Shown here: positions 35,703 to 45,739 of the stretch, one piece after another
How positions within the stretch are numbered: the stretch's first letter is position 1
Layout: each line of letters begins with the position of its first letter
Source: Verrucomicrobiales bacterium
Lineage (GTDB): Bacteria; Verrucomicrobiota; Verrucomicrobiia; Limisphaerales; J093
Length of the DNA: 64,000 nt
Direction of reading: 5' to 3'
Assembly (NCBI GenBank): GCA_024233215.1
Contig: JACKPW010000009.1
Coordinates: 201,860 to 265,859, forward strand
Position numbers and translations under genes: made by a program
Notes under the pieces: model-generated
Seen by the model: only the letters and a program-made list of their open reading frames with translations
Told to the model about the DNA's origin: nothing
The model's database searches: none

Positions 35703-38700
35703 ATGAAACGAGTTCGTCTTGGATGGTTTGGTGCAGGTGGCGTGGCGGGTATGCTGCTGCTGGCGTGGTTCATTCTCCCTCTCGGGCACAACCCGGTGGA
35801 ACCGACCGGGCCAGTCGCCGTGACGGCGGGAACCGGCGGTTCCCGTGCCGGGACGCAGCCGTCGTTGATCTCTTCAGAACTCATTCATCCGCAGGCGCAT
35901 CAACATGCGGATGGGATGCATCCTGACGAGGATTCCCCGTCGGCAACGGTCTCTCCCGCACCGTCTGCTTCACCCATCATGCGCTTTGCGGACTGGGTGG
36001 AAGCCTATCTCGCCAGCCCGGAGTCCGCCCGGCAGGCCATGTTGGCGGACGGCCGTTCATGGGCCCGGGCCCGGCAGGCCGTGCTCGAGGCCGAGATCCG
36101 ATCCAATCCTCGTCTGGCGCTGGAGCACGCCGTGCCCTGGGTGTGGCGGCAGCAATTGCCCCCGGAAATCACCATGTTCTTCGAGGAGGCCGTGCAAGGA
36201 CGGGGTCGGCTTGATGTGTACTGGGCCTCGCCTTTGCCCGGGCCCGAAGCGGCGGACCTCCACTGTGGCAAGGTGGCCTACCTGACCATGGGGGAGAGGG
36301 TCTGGCGCGCCTACCTTTACGGGCGGCGACGCACGCAGATGAGTCAGGAGGAGGTTGCCTTTCATGGCATCGCGGTCGGAAACGCGCTGGCCCTGGACGA
36401 GAAGCCGCTGCGTCCGCTGACGCCCGAGGAGGCGCTGGTCACGCAGTCATTGAGCGACGCCGGTCGCTCCCCGGTTTGCGCGGCTTGCGGGGAACCGGTG
36501 GGATCGGACGGTGTCCTCGCCCAACTGGGGGACGAGTTCGTTTGGTTCTGCAACAAATCGCACCTCAACGAGGTCAACCGCGGATTGATGGCGGCGGAAG
36601 CGGAGCCTTCCGGGGACACGATTGGTTCGACCCCGCCTCCCCAGTATGCGAACTGGACGCTTGGGACGAAGCGGGTCCTCTATTTGCGGGTGGTTTTCCG
36701 GGACGACATCCTGGAGCCCATCACGGCTTCCGAGGCGATGGAGGCGATGAAGCAGGTGAACGACTTCTACGCCGAGGCGTCGGGAGGAAAGACGGAGCTG
36801 GTCACGACGGTGTCCTCGACGCTGACGCTGCCTCATCCCAATGAATTCTACGGCATCGCGGGCCCGGGGGCCTTGCTGGGGGATGCCCAGGTCCAGGCCC
36901 TGGCTGCGGGCTACGCCGCGGATGAATACGACCTTCTGCTCATTCGCCATCCGAACGTGGATGCCTTTACCTGGGCCGGGTTGGGAGGCGGCGGGGTGGC
37001 CTGGCTGCAGACCAGCAACGTGGGGGTGGCCGTGCATGAGATCGGGCATAACTATGGCCTGCCTCACGCCAACTTCTGGGAGACGCGGCGCAACTTTCCG
37101 GACGGCTTCCCACTCCGCAACCAGAACAACTATCCGTTTGACACGAGCAGCCTGGTGGGTCGGGATTCGATCATCGGGGCCGGGGATGACATCGAGTATG
37201 GGGACATCTTCGACATCATGGGCAGTGGCGGCGGGGGAACGCCGGTCTCCGTGCAGAACCAGGCCATTTCGGATCTGGGAGCGACCTTCAATGTGATCGG
37301 CAAATGGTTGCTGGGCTGGCTGCCGGAAGCGGCCATTGCGGACGCTGACGATGGGGGCCGGTTCCGGATGTATGTCTCCGACCCTCCGCGCCTGCAGGAC
37401 GGGAGGATCTACGCCGTGCGTGCGTGGAAGGATTGGTACCGGAGTTACTGGCTGAGCGCCCGCAGCCGCCTCTCGAACCGTTGGTTGCAGAACGGCGTTT
37501 CGCTCCACTGGGGACCTTGGGAGCAGGCGATTGGCTACAGCTCGCTGCTGGACACCACGCCCGGCTCGGTTCACGGACGGGATGATTCGGCGATTCTGGT
37601 GGGGCGAACCTACAGCGATCGCGAGGCTGAACTGCACTTTACCCCCGTGGAGCGCGGGGGTACCGGGCCGGACACTTGGTACGACATCGTGGTGAACCAC
37701 GGTCCGTTCCCCTCGAATCAGGCCCCGACGGCGGAGCTGTCCGCCTCCGCGTTGCAGGCGTCGGTGGGCGCCCCGGTAAGCCTGAGCGTTCTGGCCGCCG
37801 ACGCGGACGATGACGAACTGGCCTACTTCTGGGATTTCGGCGACGACACCTTTGCACCGAATGCCGCAGCGGTGACTCACAGCTGGACCGCGGTTGGCGA
37901 TTATGTCGTGCGCTGCGAAGTGAGCGACATGAAGGGCGGCCTGACTTCGCGGCATCTGGTGGTCAGCGTGGGGACCCCGACCGGGTATCGCATCAGTGGC
38001 CAGGTGCTGGATGACAACGACCGGCCGCTGCCGGAGGTCTGGGTGTCGAATGGAAGGATTACTGCATTGTACCAGGCTGATTACGAGACCAACTATCAAA
38101 GGACGCTTACCGACAGTGACGGACGCTACACCCTGGTCAATCTCGATCCCGGTGAATACCCGGTGACGGCCCACTTGGCGGGCTACGAAGTGAGCCCGCT
38201 TTCGTTCGTGGAATCCGTCACGATTGTGGACAAGGACGCGACGGGGGTGGAGTTGCTGGCTGCGTCGTTGCCGGTGGTGACCGTGGAGAATGCCGCGGAT
38301 GCGGATGTGCTGGCGGGGGTGCCGGGCGAATTCAGACTGACGCGCACGGGGGACACGAACACCGCGTTTCAGGTGGTGTTTACCCTCGGAGGCACGGCTG
38401 AGGAAGGCACGGATTACGCGTATACCAATGTGGTGACGCACACGAACGTTCTTCCGACACCGTTTGGAAACGCTGTCATCACGCCGTCGTTCTACTTCGT
38501 GGACTTCCAGACCGGGGTGTTTCAGACCAACGTGACGATCACTCCCACCGCGACGGAGCCTCCGGCGTCGGATCAGGCCGTGGTGCTGTCGCTGATGCAC
38601 GCGCTCGAAGCGATGCGAGTCACCGGGTTGACCAATACCAACTACGTCTTCTTCCCCGAGTGGGAAGTCCGGTTGCCGGAAGGTGACGGGAGCGAGATTT

Positions 38701-41700
38701 GGCATCAAACCACCCCGGACTATCACCTGCGCCACCCGGCCGAAGCCACGGTGCGGATTCTGGGGACCCCGCCGACCGAACCGGTGATTTCGGTGTTCGC
38801 GCTCGATGCCCATGCCACGGAGAACGCGCGTGACGTGGCCGAATTTGTCTTCGTGCGGACCGGCGTGACGGATGTGCCCGTGGAGGTCACGTTCACGGTG
38901 GGGGGAACGGCGGATGAGGGGTCCGACTATGAAACGCTCCCGCGGATCGTGCGGTTGGCCGCGGGGCAGACTTGGACCTCGGTGATCCTGGTGGTACGCG
39001 ATGACTATTTCCTGGAAGGCAATGAGACCGTCTCGATCCAGCTGGATCCCGGGACGGGCTACGGGCTGGGCCAGGACACGGCCGAGGTGGAGATCGTGGA
39101 CAACGACCTTCCCATGGTCACCGTGGCGGCGACCGATGCGGTTGCGTCGGAACTGCTGGGGGACACGGGCTGGTTCGCCTTCACCCGGGGCGGGGATCTG
39201 ACGCGCGACCTGGAGGTGCGCTACCTGTTGAGCGGCACCGCGGTCAACGGGCTCGACTACCGGGCGCTGTCGGGCTCGATCATCATCCCCGCAGGTCAGC
39301 CCACGGCCCGATTGGAACTGACACCGCGCGACAACGGCACGCTCGATGGTGGCAAGACGGTGGAGCTGCACGTGGCGGACAACCCGCTTTACAACGTGGG
39401 CTGGCCGGGATCGGCCGTGGTCCAGATCCACGACAGCGCCCTGCCAACGGTCTCCCTGACGGTGGTGGACGGGGCGGCGGCCGAGCCGTCCGACACCGCG
39501 GAACTCACGCTCCTGCGAACCGGCAACCTGACCACTTATCTGGAGGTCAACCTCCGACTCGGCGGCACCGCCCAGCGACTGGCCGACTACGTGGACATTC
39601 CCTCAACGATCCGCCTGCTTCCCGGAGTGGCGTCGATGTCCTTGAAGGTGACCCCGATCGACGATGATTTCCGGGAGATTCAGGAGACGGTCATTGTCCA
39701 GGTGCTCCCGGGCAGCGGCTACAACGTGGGGACTTCGTGGCAGCAGGAAGTGACCTTGGGGGATAATGACAGCGGCAACCCGGCGGTGGGCTTCAACTTC
39801 CTCCGGGGAAGTGGGCCGGAAAGCGGTGGCAACGCCCTGGTCGCGGTCAGTGTGAGTGCCGACCCGAACCAGGATCAGGACGTGACGGTGGACTACAGCG
39901 TGATCGGCGGAACGGCGCTGGCGGACGTGGATTACGACTACGTGAGTTCGACTGGACGTCTGGTCTTCCCTCACCTGGGGGATCGCATCCAGCTCCTCAG
40001 CGTCCCGTTGTTCGATGACCTTGATCCTCAGCCGGACCTGACGATGCTGTTCGCCTTGCTGCCTCCGGCAATGACCTACAGCAACGAGGTGGTCACGAAC
40101 AGCATCACCATCACCAACACCGTGGGCGAGGTCGTCGACACCAACGAGGTGGTCACGAATTACGTCGACATCACCCCGGCGATGAACGCGCATCTGGACG
40201 TCTTCGACCGGCACACCTACACGATCCTCGACGATGATGCGTCGGAGGTATCGCTGAGTGTGCTGGAGCCCAATGCCTGGGAGGAGGGTGTCCGGCCCGC
40301 GGTGATCGAGTTGCGCCGCACGGGTGGTCTGGCGCACGCCCAGACCGTCGAACTGGACTTCGCCGGTCTGGCCGGCAACGGTGTCGACTACGAACGGATC
40401 GACAAGATCCAGGTCATTCCGGCCGACGTGGCGTCGATTCAACTGGCGGTCATTCCCGTGGACGATCCCGAACAGGAATACATGGAGGATGTGCGGATCA
40501 CGCTGATGAGCGCCGTGGGGGCGCGGTTGGGAAGCGACACTTACGCGTCGCTGCAGATCGTGGACAACGACGGTACGGTGGAGTTCACCCGCACCGCCTT
40601 CGACGGGAACGAAGGGGCGGGCACGGCCGTGGTTGACGTTCGGCGCACCGGTGACACGAATACCGCGCACCAGGTGGCCTGGACGGTGACCCCGGATTCG
40701 GCCCTGGCGAACGACGACTACGTCCCCACGAACGGGGTGGTACGCTTCGCCGCGGGAGAGACTGCCAAGCAATTCAACGTGGTGCTGGTGGACGACGACC
40801 TCGTTGAGCCCCAGGAGCGTGCCTGGCTCAGCTTGCGCAATGTGGGGGACGGCGGTCCGCTTGGCGGACAGTCATTCGCGGAATTGCGCATCCACGATGA
40901 CGACTCGCTGTTCACCTTCCTGACCAACCGATGGATTGGTGCCGAACATGGCGGAGGTGCCATGATCACCGTTCTTCGGTCCGGTGTGATCACGGGGCCG
41001 GCGAGCATCATGGTGACCACGTCGAACCTGGTCGCCATCGCGGATGAGGATTACGTCCCGACGGATCAGCTCGTGGAGTTTGGTCCCGGCGAGAGCCTGG
41101 CAGCCATGGAAGTGTCGTTCATTGACGACTTCAGCCTGGAGGGCGACGAACCGTTGCTGCTGGTGTTGCACGATCCCGTGGGCGGCAGTGTGGAGGCCGG
41201 CCAGGAAACCTCCGAACTCGTGATTCTGGACGACGAGTGTGTCGTGGAGTTCGATCCGGTCCTGGTGGAGATCCCCGAATACGGTCGCCAGGCCTGGGTG
41301 AACGTCGTGCGCCACGGCGGTGCGATCCATCCCGTCACCGCGAACTACCTCACCTTCGATGGCACCGCCCAAAGCGGTCTCGATTATGAGGCGAAGAGCG
41401 GGCTGATCAACTTTGCCGGGGCGGAATTCGGCCCCGAGGGAGTCGGAATGCCGCGGGTGCTGCTGACTCCCGGCGAGACCAACCGGCAGTTCTACGTGCG
41501 TATCCTCGACGACATCGACGGCGAGGGGCATGAGGAATTGGGGGTTGGCGTGAGAGTGCCGCGTCCGACGATTGCCAGCCTTCCCCGCGAGAGCGTCACG
41601 GGCGGCGTGGCAACCAACATGACGGTGCGCATCCTCGACAACGAACTGCCCGGCTGGATTGATTTCGAGTGCAACCCCGGGCGGGGCGCCGATGCCTCCG

Positions 41701-44270
41701 TGCTGGCGGTGGCTGTCCAGGCGGATGGCAAGATCCTGCTGGGTGGCGAGTTCGTGCGGGTGGACGGAATCCTGCTCAACCATCTGGCCCGACTCCATCC
41801 GGACGGCTATCTCGACAGCTTCCTCACCCCCGGGGAAGGCACGGATGGGCCGATCCACGCGATCACCGTCCAATTGGACGGCCGGATCCTGCTGGGCGGG
41901 GACTTCACGGAGTTCCGGGGGGAGGCGGCGTCGTGCATCGTTCGGTTGAATGCGGACGGCACCCACGATACCGATTTCGATCCGGCCGGCGGCGCGAGCG
42001 GTGTGGTGCGCGTGATTCGCCTGGCGTCGGATGGCACGCTGGTTCTGGGCGGCGACTTTCAGTATGTCGCGGGCACCGTGCAGCGGCACGTCGCGCGGTT
42101 GAATCCGGATGGCAGCCCGGTCCCGGGGTTCAGTGCGGATGTTGGCGGACGTGTGCGGGACATCGCCATCCAGCCGGATGGTCGCATCCTGATTGCCGGC
42201 GAGTTCACGACAGTGGGCGGGGTTGAGCGGAGCGGGGTGGCGCGTCTGCTGGAGGACGGTTCCCTGGACGCCTCCTTTGTGCCTGGGACGGGTGCCAACG
42301 GCGCGGTCAACGCCCTGGCACTGCAGGACAGCGGTCGGGTGGTGCTGGGGGGCGGGTTCACCGCCTTCAATGGCGTCGCCAAACTGCGTCTGGCCCGACT
42401 GCTGCCCGACGGCACGTTGGATGGCTCTTTCAATCCCACGGTGACCGCCGACGCCGCCGTGAATGCGCTGGGACTGCAGCCGGATGGCAAGATTCTTGTT
42501 GCCGGCGCCTTCACGCAGCTTGGCGGGGTGGCCTTGGCCGGTTATGCGCGATTGAATCCCGACGGCGGGATCGATGCCGGATACGAGGTGGGCACGGGCG
42601 CCAATGACGTCGTGCGGACGCTCGCGGTGCAACCGGATACGGCGATGGTGATCGGCGGTGACTTCACCACGATCAACGACGTGCCACGGGCGCGGATCGC
42701 CCGGATCCACGGGGATGACCGTTTCCGCCCCGATCTCATCCAGTTTGCGGCCGCCCAATACCGCGTGGCGGAGAACGAAGGGCCGGCGTTGATCCGCGTG
42801 AGCCGGTCGGGCGACCTCTCTTACCCGGTGACCGTCGACGTTCTGACCCGCGATGGCAGCGCGGTGGCCGGGGAGGACTATGAGGAAACCGCCACCCAGC
42901 TGCTGTTCGATGTGGATCAGGTCGAGGCGACCTTCGAGGTGCCGGTGCTGGATGACCTGCTGGCCGAGGGTGACGAAACCGTGGAGTTGGTGCTGACCAA
43001 CCTGCCTGCTGGATTCCTCACGGTCGCGCGGTTGCAGGCCACTCTGGTGATCGAGGACAACGAGGGCGCGGTCGGGTTCACGGAGGCACGGTTCGAGGCG
43101 CGGGAGGACGACGGCCAGGCGCATCTGTGGGTCCGGCGGACGGGCCCGCTGATCGAACCGGCCACCGTCGGTTTCGAGCTGATCGATGGCACGGCGCTGG
43201 CCGGGGAGGACTACGTGTCCACCCAGGGAACCCTCGATTTCGCCCCGGACATTGCCGAGTTGGAGATCCTGGTGCCCCTGCTGAACGACGACGAGGTCGA
43301 ATCGGAGGAAACCCTCACGGCCCGGTTGCTCAACCCAACCGGTCCGATCGAACTCGGCAGCCAGAGCGAGACGGTTTTGGCGATTCGTGACGACGACGCG
43401 GTTGAGTTCTACAACCTGAACATCCTGCCGACCCTCGGTGGCAGCGTGACGCCTCCGTCCGGACCGTATCCGAATGGCTCGACGCAGGAGATCACGGCGT
43501 TCCCCGAGCGGGACTACGTCTTCCTTGGGTGGACGGGATCGGTCGACAGCCAGGACAATCCGCTGACCGTGCTCATGGATCGGAACTACACGCTGGAGGC
43601 CCATTTCGAGGCGGTCCGTCACCAGTGGACCTTCGAGCCGCCGTTCAAGGACGCGGATCTCGGGACAACGCCCTGGGTGAACGGGTCCGCGGCCCCCTGG
43701 CGGCTCACCTCAAGCACTGCCGCGGGGGGTGCTTGGTCGGTGCGCAGCGGGGCGCTGATGGATGATCGCGAGTCCCGGCTGGAACTCCGACCGCATTCGG
43801 ATGGAGGCACGGCGTCGTTCAGCCTGCGGGTGTCGTCCGAGGAGAACTATGACTTCCTCGAGTTCTACGTGAATGGCCGGCAGCTCCGCCGCTGGTCCGG
43901 CGACGTGCCCTGGCAGACGTTCAAGTTCAGCCTGCCTGCGGGGGATCCCGTGCTGGTCTGGCGCTATGTCAAGGATGCCAACTTCAGCGCCGGACTGGAC
44001 GCCGCATTCATCGACAACCTCTATCTCCCCACCCAGGACTCGCCGCCGGACGACGACGGGCCGGTGCTGGCTATCGAGGGATTCGATGGAGCGGTGCTGC
44101 AAATCCGGATCACTGGCCGGGTGGGAGCCGAATGCACGGTGGAGGTGAGTCCGGACTTGAGCACCTGGCAGCCGTTGCAGACCACCGTTCTCGGCACGGC
44201 TCCGTGGATCCTCAGTGATCCGATCGTCCCGGGTGAGCCGGGACGCTACTACCGGGCGCGGACGAGGTGA
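35703..44270 (+). CDS. Giant secreted metzincin-like protease/adhesin with PKD, Calx-beta and delta-60 repeats
   Basis: The 2855-residue protein has an N-terminal hydrophobic export segment (GVAGMLLLAWFILPLG). A metalloprotease domain (about 310-580) contains HEIGHNYGLPH, with His445, Glu446, His449 and His455, and a Met-turn FDIMG at Met506, as in metzincins. A PKD domain follows (about 676-756, WDFGDDTF), then a carboxypeptidase-regulatory-like domain (761-846), nine Calx-beta repeats (about 866-1983), seven delta-60 repeats (about 2000-2340; VQADGKILLGGEF pattern), two further Calx-beta repeats, and an InlB-like repeat (2570-2636; LGWTGSVDSQDNP). The C-terminus ends GRYYRARTR. It is probably extracellular and calcium-dependent. 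Substrate unknown. Confidence 0.88.
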   Translation: MKRVRLGWFGAGGVAGMLLLAWFILPLGHNPVEPTGPVAVTAGTGGSRAGTQPSLISSELIHPQAHQHADGMHPDEDSPSATVSPAPSASPIMRFADWVEAYLASPESARQAMLADGRSWARARQAVLEAEIRSNPRLALEHAVPWVWRQQLPPEITMFFEEAVQGRGRLDVYWASPLPGPEAADLHCGKVAYLTMGERVWRAYLYGRRRTQMSQEEVAFHGIAVGNALALDEKPLRPLTPEEALVTQSLSDAGRSPVCAACGEPVGSDGVLAQLGDEFVWFCNKSHLNEVNRGLMAAEAEPSGDTIGSTPPPQYANWTLGTKRVLYLRVVFRDDILEPITASEAMEAMKQVNDFYAEASGGKTELVTTVSSTLTLPHPNEFYGIAGPGALLGDAQVQALAAGYAADEYDLLLIRHPNVDAFTWAGLGGGGVAWLQTSNVGVAVHEIGHNYGLPHANFWETRRNFPDGFPLRNQNNYPFDTSSLVGRDSIIGAGDDIEYGDIFDIMGSGGGGTPVSVQNQAISDLGATFNVIGKWLLGWLPEAAIADADDGGRFRMYVSDPPRLQDGRIYAVRAWKDWYRSYWLSARSRLSNRWLQNGVSLHWGPWEQAIGYSSLLDTTPGSVHGRDDSAILVGRTYSDREAELHFTPVERGGTGPDTWYDIVVNHGPFPSNQAPTAELSASALQASVGAPVSLSVLAADADDDELAYFWDFGDDTFAPNAAAVTHSWTAVGDYVVRCEVSDMKGGLTSRHLVVSVGTPTGYRISGQVLDDNDRPLPEVWVSNGRITALYQADYETNYQRTLTDSDGRYTLVNLDPGEYPVTAHLAGYEVSPLSFVESVTIVDKDATGVELLAASLPVVTVENAADADVLAGVPGEFRLTRTGDTNTAFQVVFTLGGTAEEGTDYAYTNVVTHTNVLPTPFGNAVITPSFYFVDFQTGVFQTNVTITPTATEPPASDQAVVLSLMHALEAMRVTGLTNTNYVFFPEWEVRLPEGDGSEIWHQTTPDYHLRHPAEATVRILGTPPTEPVISVFALDAHATENARDVAEFVFVRTGVTDVPVEVTFTVGGTADEGSDYETLPRIVRLAAGQTWTSVILVVRDDYFLEGNETVSIQLDPGTGYGLGQDTAEVEIVDNDLPMVTVAATDAVASELLGDTGWFAFTRGGDLTRDLEVRYLLSGTAVNGLDYRALSGSIIIPAGQPTARLELTPRDNGTLDGGKTVELHVADNPLYNVGWPGSAVVQIHDSALPTVSLTVVDGAAAEPSDTAELTLLRTGNLTTYLEVNLRLGGTAQRLADYVDIPSTIRLLPGVASMSLKVTPIDDDFREIQETVIVQVLPGSGYNVGTSWQQEVTLGDNDSGNPAVGFNFLRGSGPESGGNALVAVSVSADPNQDQDVTVDYSVIGGTALADVDYDYVSSTGRLVFPHLGDRIQLLSVPLFDDLDPQPDLTMLFALLPPAMTYSNEVVTNSITITNTVGEVVDTNEVVTNYVDITPAMNAHLDVFDRHTYTILDDDASEVSLSVLEPNAWEEGVRPAVIELRRTGGLAHAQTVELDFAGLAGNGVDYERIDKIQVIPADVASIQLAVIPVDDPEQEYMEDVRITLMSAVGARLGSDTYASLQIVDNDGTVEFTRTAFDGNEGAGTAVVDVRRTGDTNTAHQVAWTVTPDSALANDDYVPTNGVVRFAAGETAKQFNVVLVDDDLVEPQERAWLSLRNVGDGGPLGGQSFAELRIHDDDSLFTFLTNRWIGAEHGGGAMITVLRSGVITGPASIMVTTSNLVAIADEDYVPTDQLVEFGPGESLAAMEVSFIDDFSLEGDEPLLLVLHDPVGGSVEAGQETSELVILDDECVVEFDPVLVEIPEYGRQAWVNVVRHGGAIHPVTANYLTFDGTAQSGLDYEAKSGLINFAGAEFGPEGVGMPRVLLTPGETNRQFYVRILDDIDGEGHEELGVGVRVPRPTIASLPRESVTGGVATNMTVRILDNELPGWIDFECNPGRGADASVLAVAVQADGKILLGGEFVRVDGILLNHLARLHPDGYLDSFLTPGEGTDGPIHAITVQLDGRILLGGDFTEFRGEAASCIVRLNADGTHDTDFDPAGGASGVVRVIRLASDGTLVLGGDFQYVAGTVQRHVARLNPDGSPVPGFSADVGGRVRDIAIQPDGRILIAGEFTTVGGVERSGVARLLEDGSLDASFVPGTGANGAVNALALQDSGRVVLGGGFTAFNGVAKLRLARLLPDGTLDGSFNPTVTADAAVNALGLQPDGKILVAGAFTQLGGVALAGYARLNPDGGIDAGYEVGTGANDVVRTLAVQPDTAMVIGGDFTTINDVPRARIARIHGDDRFRPDLIQFAAAQYRVAENEGPALIRVSRSGDLSYPVTVDVLTRDGSAVAGEDYEETATQLLFDVDQVEATFEVPVLDDLLAEGDETVELVLTNLPAGFLTVARLQATLVIEDNEGAVGFTEARFEAREDDGQAHLWVRRTGPLIEPATVGFELIDGTALAGEDYVSTQGTLDFAPDIAELEILVPLLNDDEVESEETLTARLLNPTGPIELGSQSETVLAIRDDDAVEFYNLNILPTLGGSVTPPSGPYPNGSTQEITAFPERDYVFLGWTGSVDSQDNPLTVLMDRNYTLEAHFEAVRHQWTFEPPFKDADLGTTPWVNGSAAPWRLTSSTAAGGAWSVRSGALMDDRESRLELRPHSDGGTASFSLRVSSEENYDFLEFYVNGRQLRRWSGDVPWQTFKFSLPAGDPVLVWRYVKDANFSAGLDAAFIDNLYLPTQDSPPDDDGPVLAIEGFDGAVLQIRITGRVGAECTVEVSPDLSTWQPLQTTVLGTAPWILSDPIVPGEPGRYYRARTR

Positions 44271-44350
44271 CGTCCTCAGCGGCGGGCCGTTCCGGTTTTC
44301 GAGCCGGAACGGTCGCGGCATGGTTGAGGGGATGTTGAAGCGTTTGCTTT

Positions 44351-45628
44351 ATGGCATCCGAACGTGAGGTTTCCAGGGGGGCACCCCGGGGTGCCCTGCG
44401 GTCGGGCACCTGGAAATGGGCGTGCCTGGCCACGTGGGCGGTCATTCTCGCCTTGGTCGCCTTCGAATTGTGGCCGCGTTTTCGAGGTGCCTGGGGCAAG
44501 ACTCCGTGGGGTTCGCAACACCCCTGGCGCGGGGACACTGAGGCGTTCCTCTCCAGTGCTCTGGAGGTGGCCAGTAAGGACCTGATGCATCCCGCCCCGC
44601 GGCTCAAGCTGGATCCCCGTCGGATGGATCGTCCCCGGACGCTGCTCTGGCTGCGGGACCGCCTTGGCGGCGGCCTGGAAACCCGGAACAGTTGGCCCAA
44701 CGCGATCCTGGCCCGGGCAATCGCGGAATGTGGTGCGACTGCCGACGCGACCCTGGGGAACTACTGGGACCAGGTGGTTGGGCCGGACGGGAGCCTGCTG
44801 GAACCACCGGTTCTGCTGTCCCACTGCATGCTCGGAATGCCGCTTCTGGATTGCTACCAGCAGACCTCCCAGGCGCGATTCCGCACCGCGGCGGAACACC
44901 TCCTGAAGTGGCTGATGAAGTCGCATGTCCGCTCGGCCACCGGCACCCTGCCATACCGGCCGGAGGAACCCGGCGTGCTGCTGGTGGATACGCTTGGCAT
45001 GGTCTGCCCGTTTCTGGCGCGCGCGGGACGGGAGTTCGACATGCCGGAGGCGACGCGATTGGCCCGGCAACAGCTTCTGGAGTTCTTGGACCGCGGCATG
45101 GATGAACGCAGCGGACTGCCTTTTCATGCCTACCAGGTTGATTCGCCCTCCGGCAATGCGGCGCCGTTCGGCCTGGCGGGATGGGGGCGGGGCGCCGGAT
45201 GGCTGGCCCTGGGTCTGGCGGAAACGCTTCACTGGCTGCCGGCCACGGAGCCGGATCGACCCCGCTTGGAGGAGGCCCTGCGTCGTCTGGCGGCCACCCT
45301 CAGGGGCTGCCAACGGGCAGATGGTCTTTGGGGATGGGCCGTGAATATCCCGGGTGCCCAGCCCGACACATCGGCCACGGGGATGATTGCCTGGGCTCTG
45401 CGGATCGGGATGGAGCACCGGGTGTTGGATGACGGCTTCCAGGAAACCCGGGAGAAAGCCATCGCGGGCATCCTCCGCTGCAGCAAAGAGTCCGGCGAGG
45501 TCGGTCAGTCCATGGCGGACGTGGCGGGCATTGGGCAGTACCCCTGGCTGTTCGCGCATACCACCTGGACCCAGGGTTTTGCCATCCTTGCGGTCGGTGG
45601 CGGAAGCGGTTCCGCCGGAGACCGGTAA
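44351..45628 (+). CDS. Membrane-anchored GH105/GH88-like unsaturated glycuronyl hydrolase
   Basis: The 425-residue product has one N-terminal transmembrane segment (WACLATWAVILALVAFELW) and an alpha/alpha barrel. GH105 motifs are LLVDTLGMVCPFLARAG, where Asp213 is the candidate catalytic residue, GLPFHAYQVD, and GWGRGAGWLALGLAETL. The family removes unsaturated uronyl residues left by polysaccharide lyases, for example on rhamnogalacturonan. The anchored form suggests action at the periplasmic face. ATG 44351 is the only good start. It lies 80 bp after the giant protease gene. Other GH105-like barrels with different substrates cannot be excluded. Confidence 0.75.
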   Translation: MASEREVSRGAPRGALRSGTWKWACLATWAVILALVAFELWPRFRGAWGKTPWGSQHPWRGDTEAFLSSALEVASKDLMHPAPRLKLDPRRMDRPRTLLWLRDRLGGGLETRNSWPNAILARAIAECGATADATLGNYWDQVVGPDGSLLEPPVLLSHCMLGMPLLDCYQQTSQARFRTAAEHLLKWLMKSHVRSATGTLPYRPEEPGVLLVDTLGMVCPFLARAGREFDMPEATRLARQQLLEFLDRGMDERSGLPFHAYQVDSPSGNAAPFGLAGWGRGAGWLALGLAETLHWLPATEPDRPRLEEALRRLAATLRGCQRADGLWGWAVNIPGAQPDTSATGMIAWALRIGMEHRVLDDGFQETREKAIAGILRCSKESGEVGQSMADVAGIGQYPWLFAHTTWTQGFAILAVGGGSGSAGDR

Positions 45629-45739
45629 CACTGTCTCCCTGGCGCAGCATTGTGCTTACCCCGCATGCGGCGGGGGGCGGGCGCAGAAATGCGGGTGCCG
45701 GTTGCGCCACGGCCGTCCTGCCCATAAGCTGCGGCTGCT

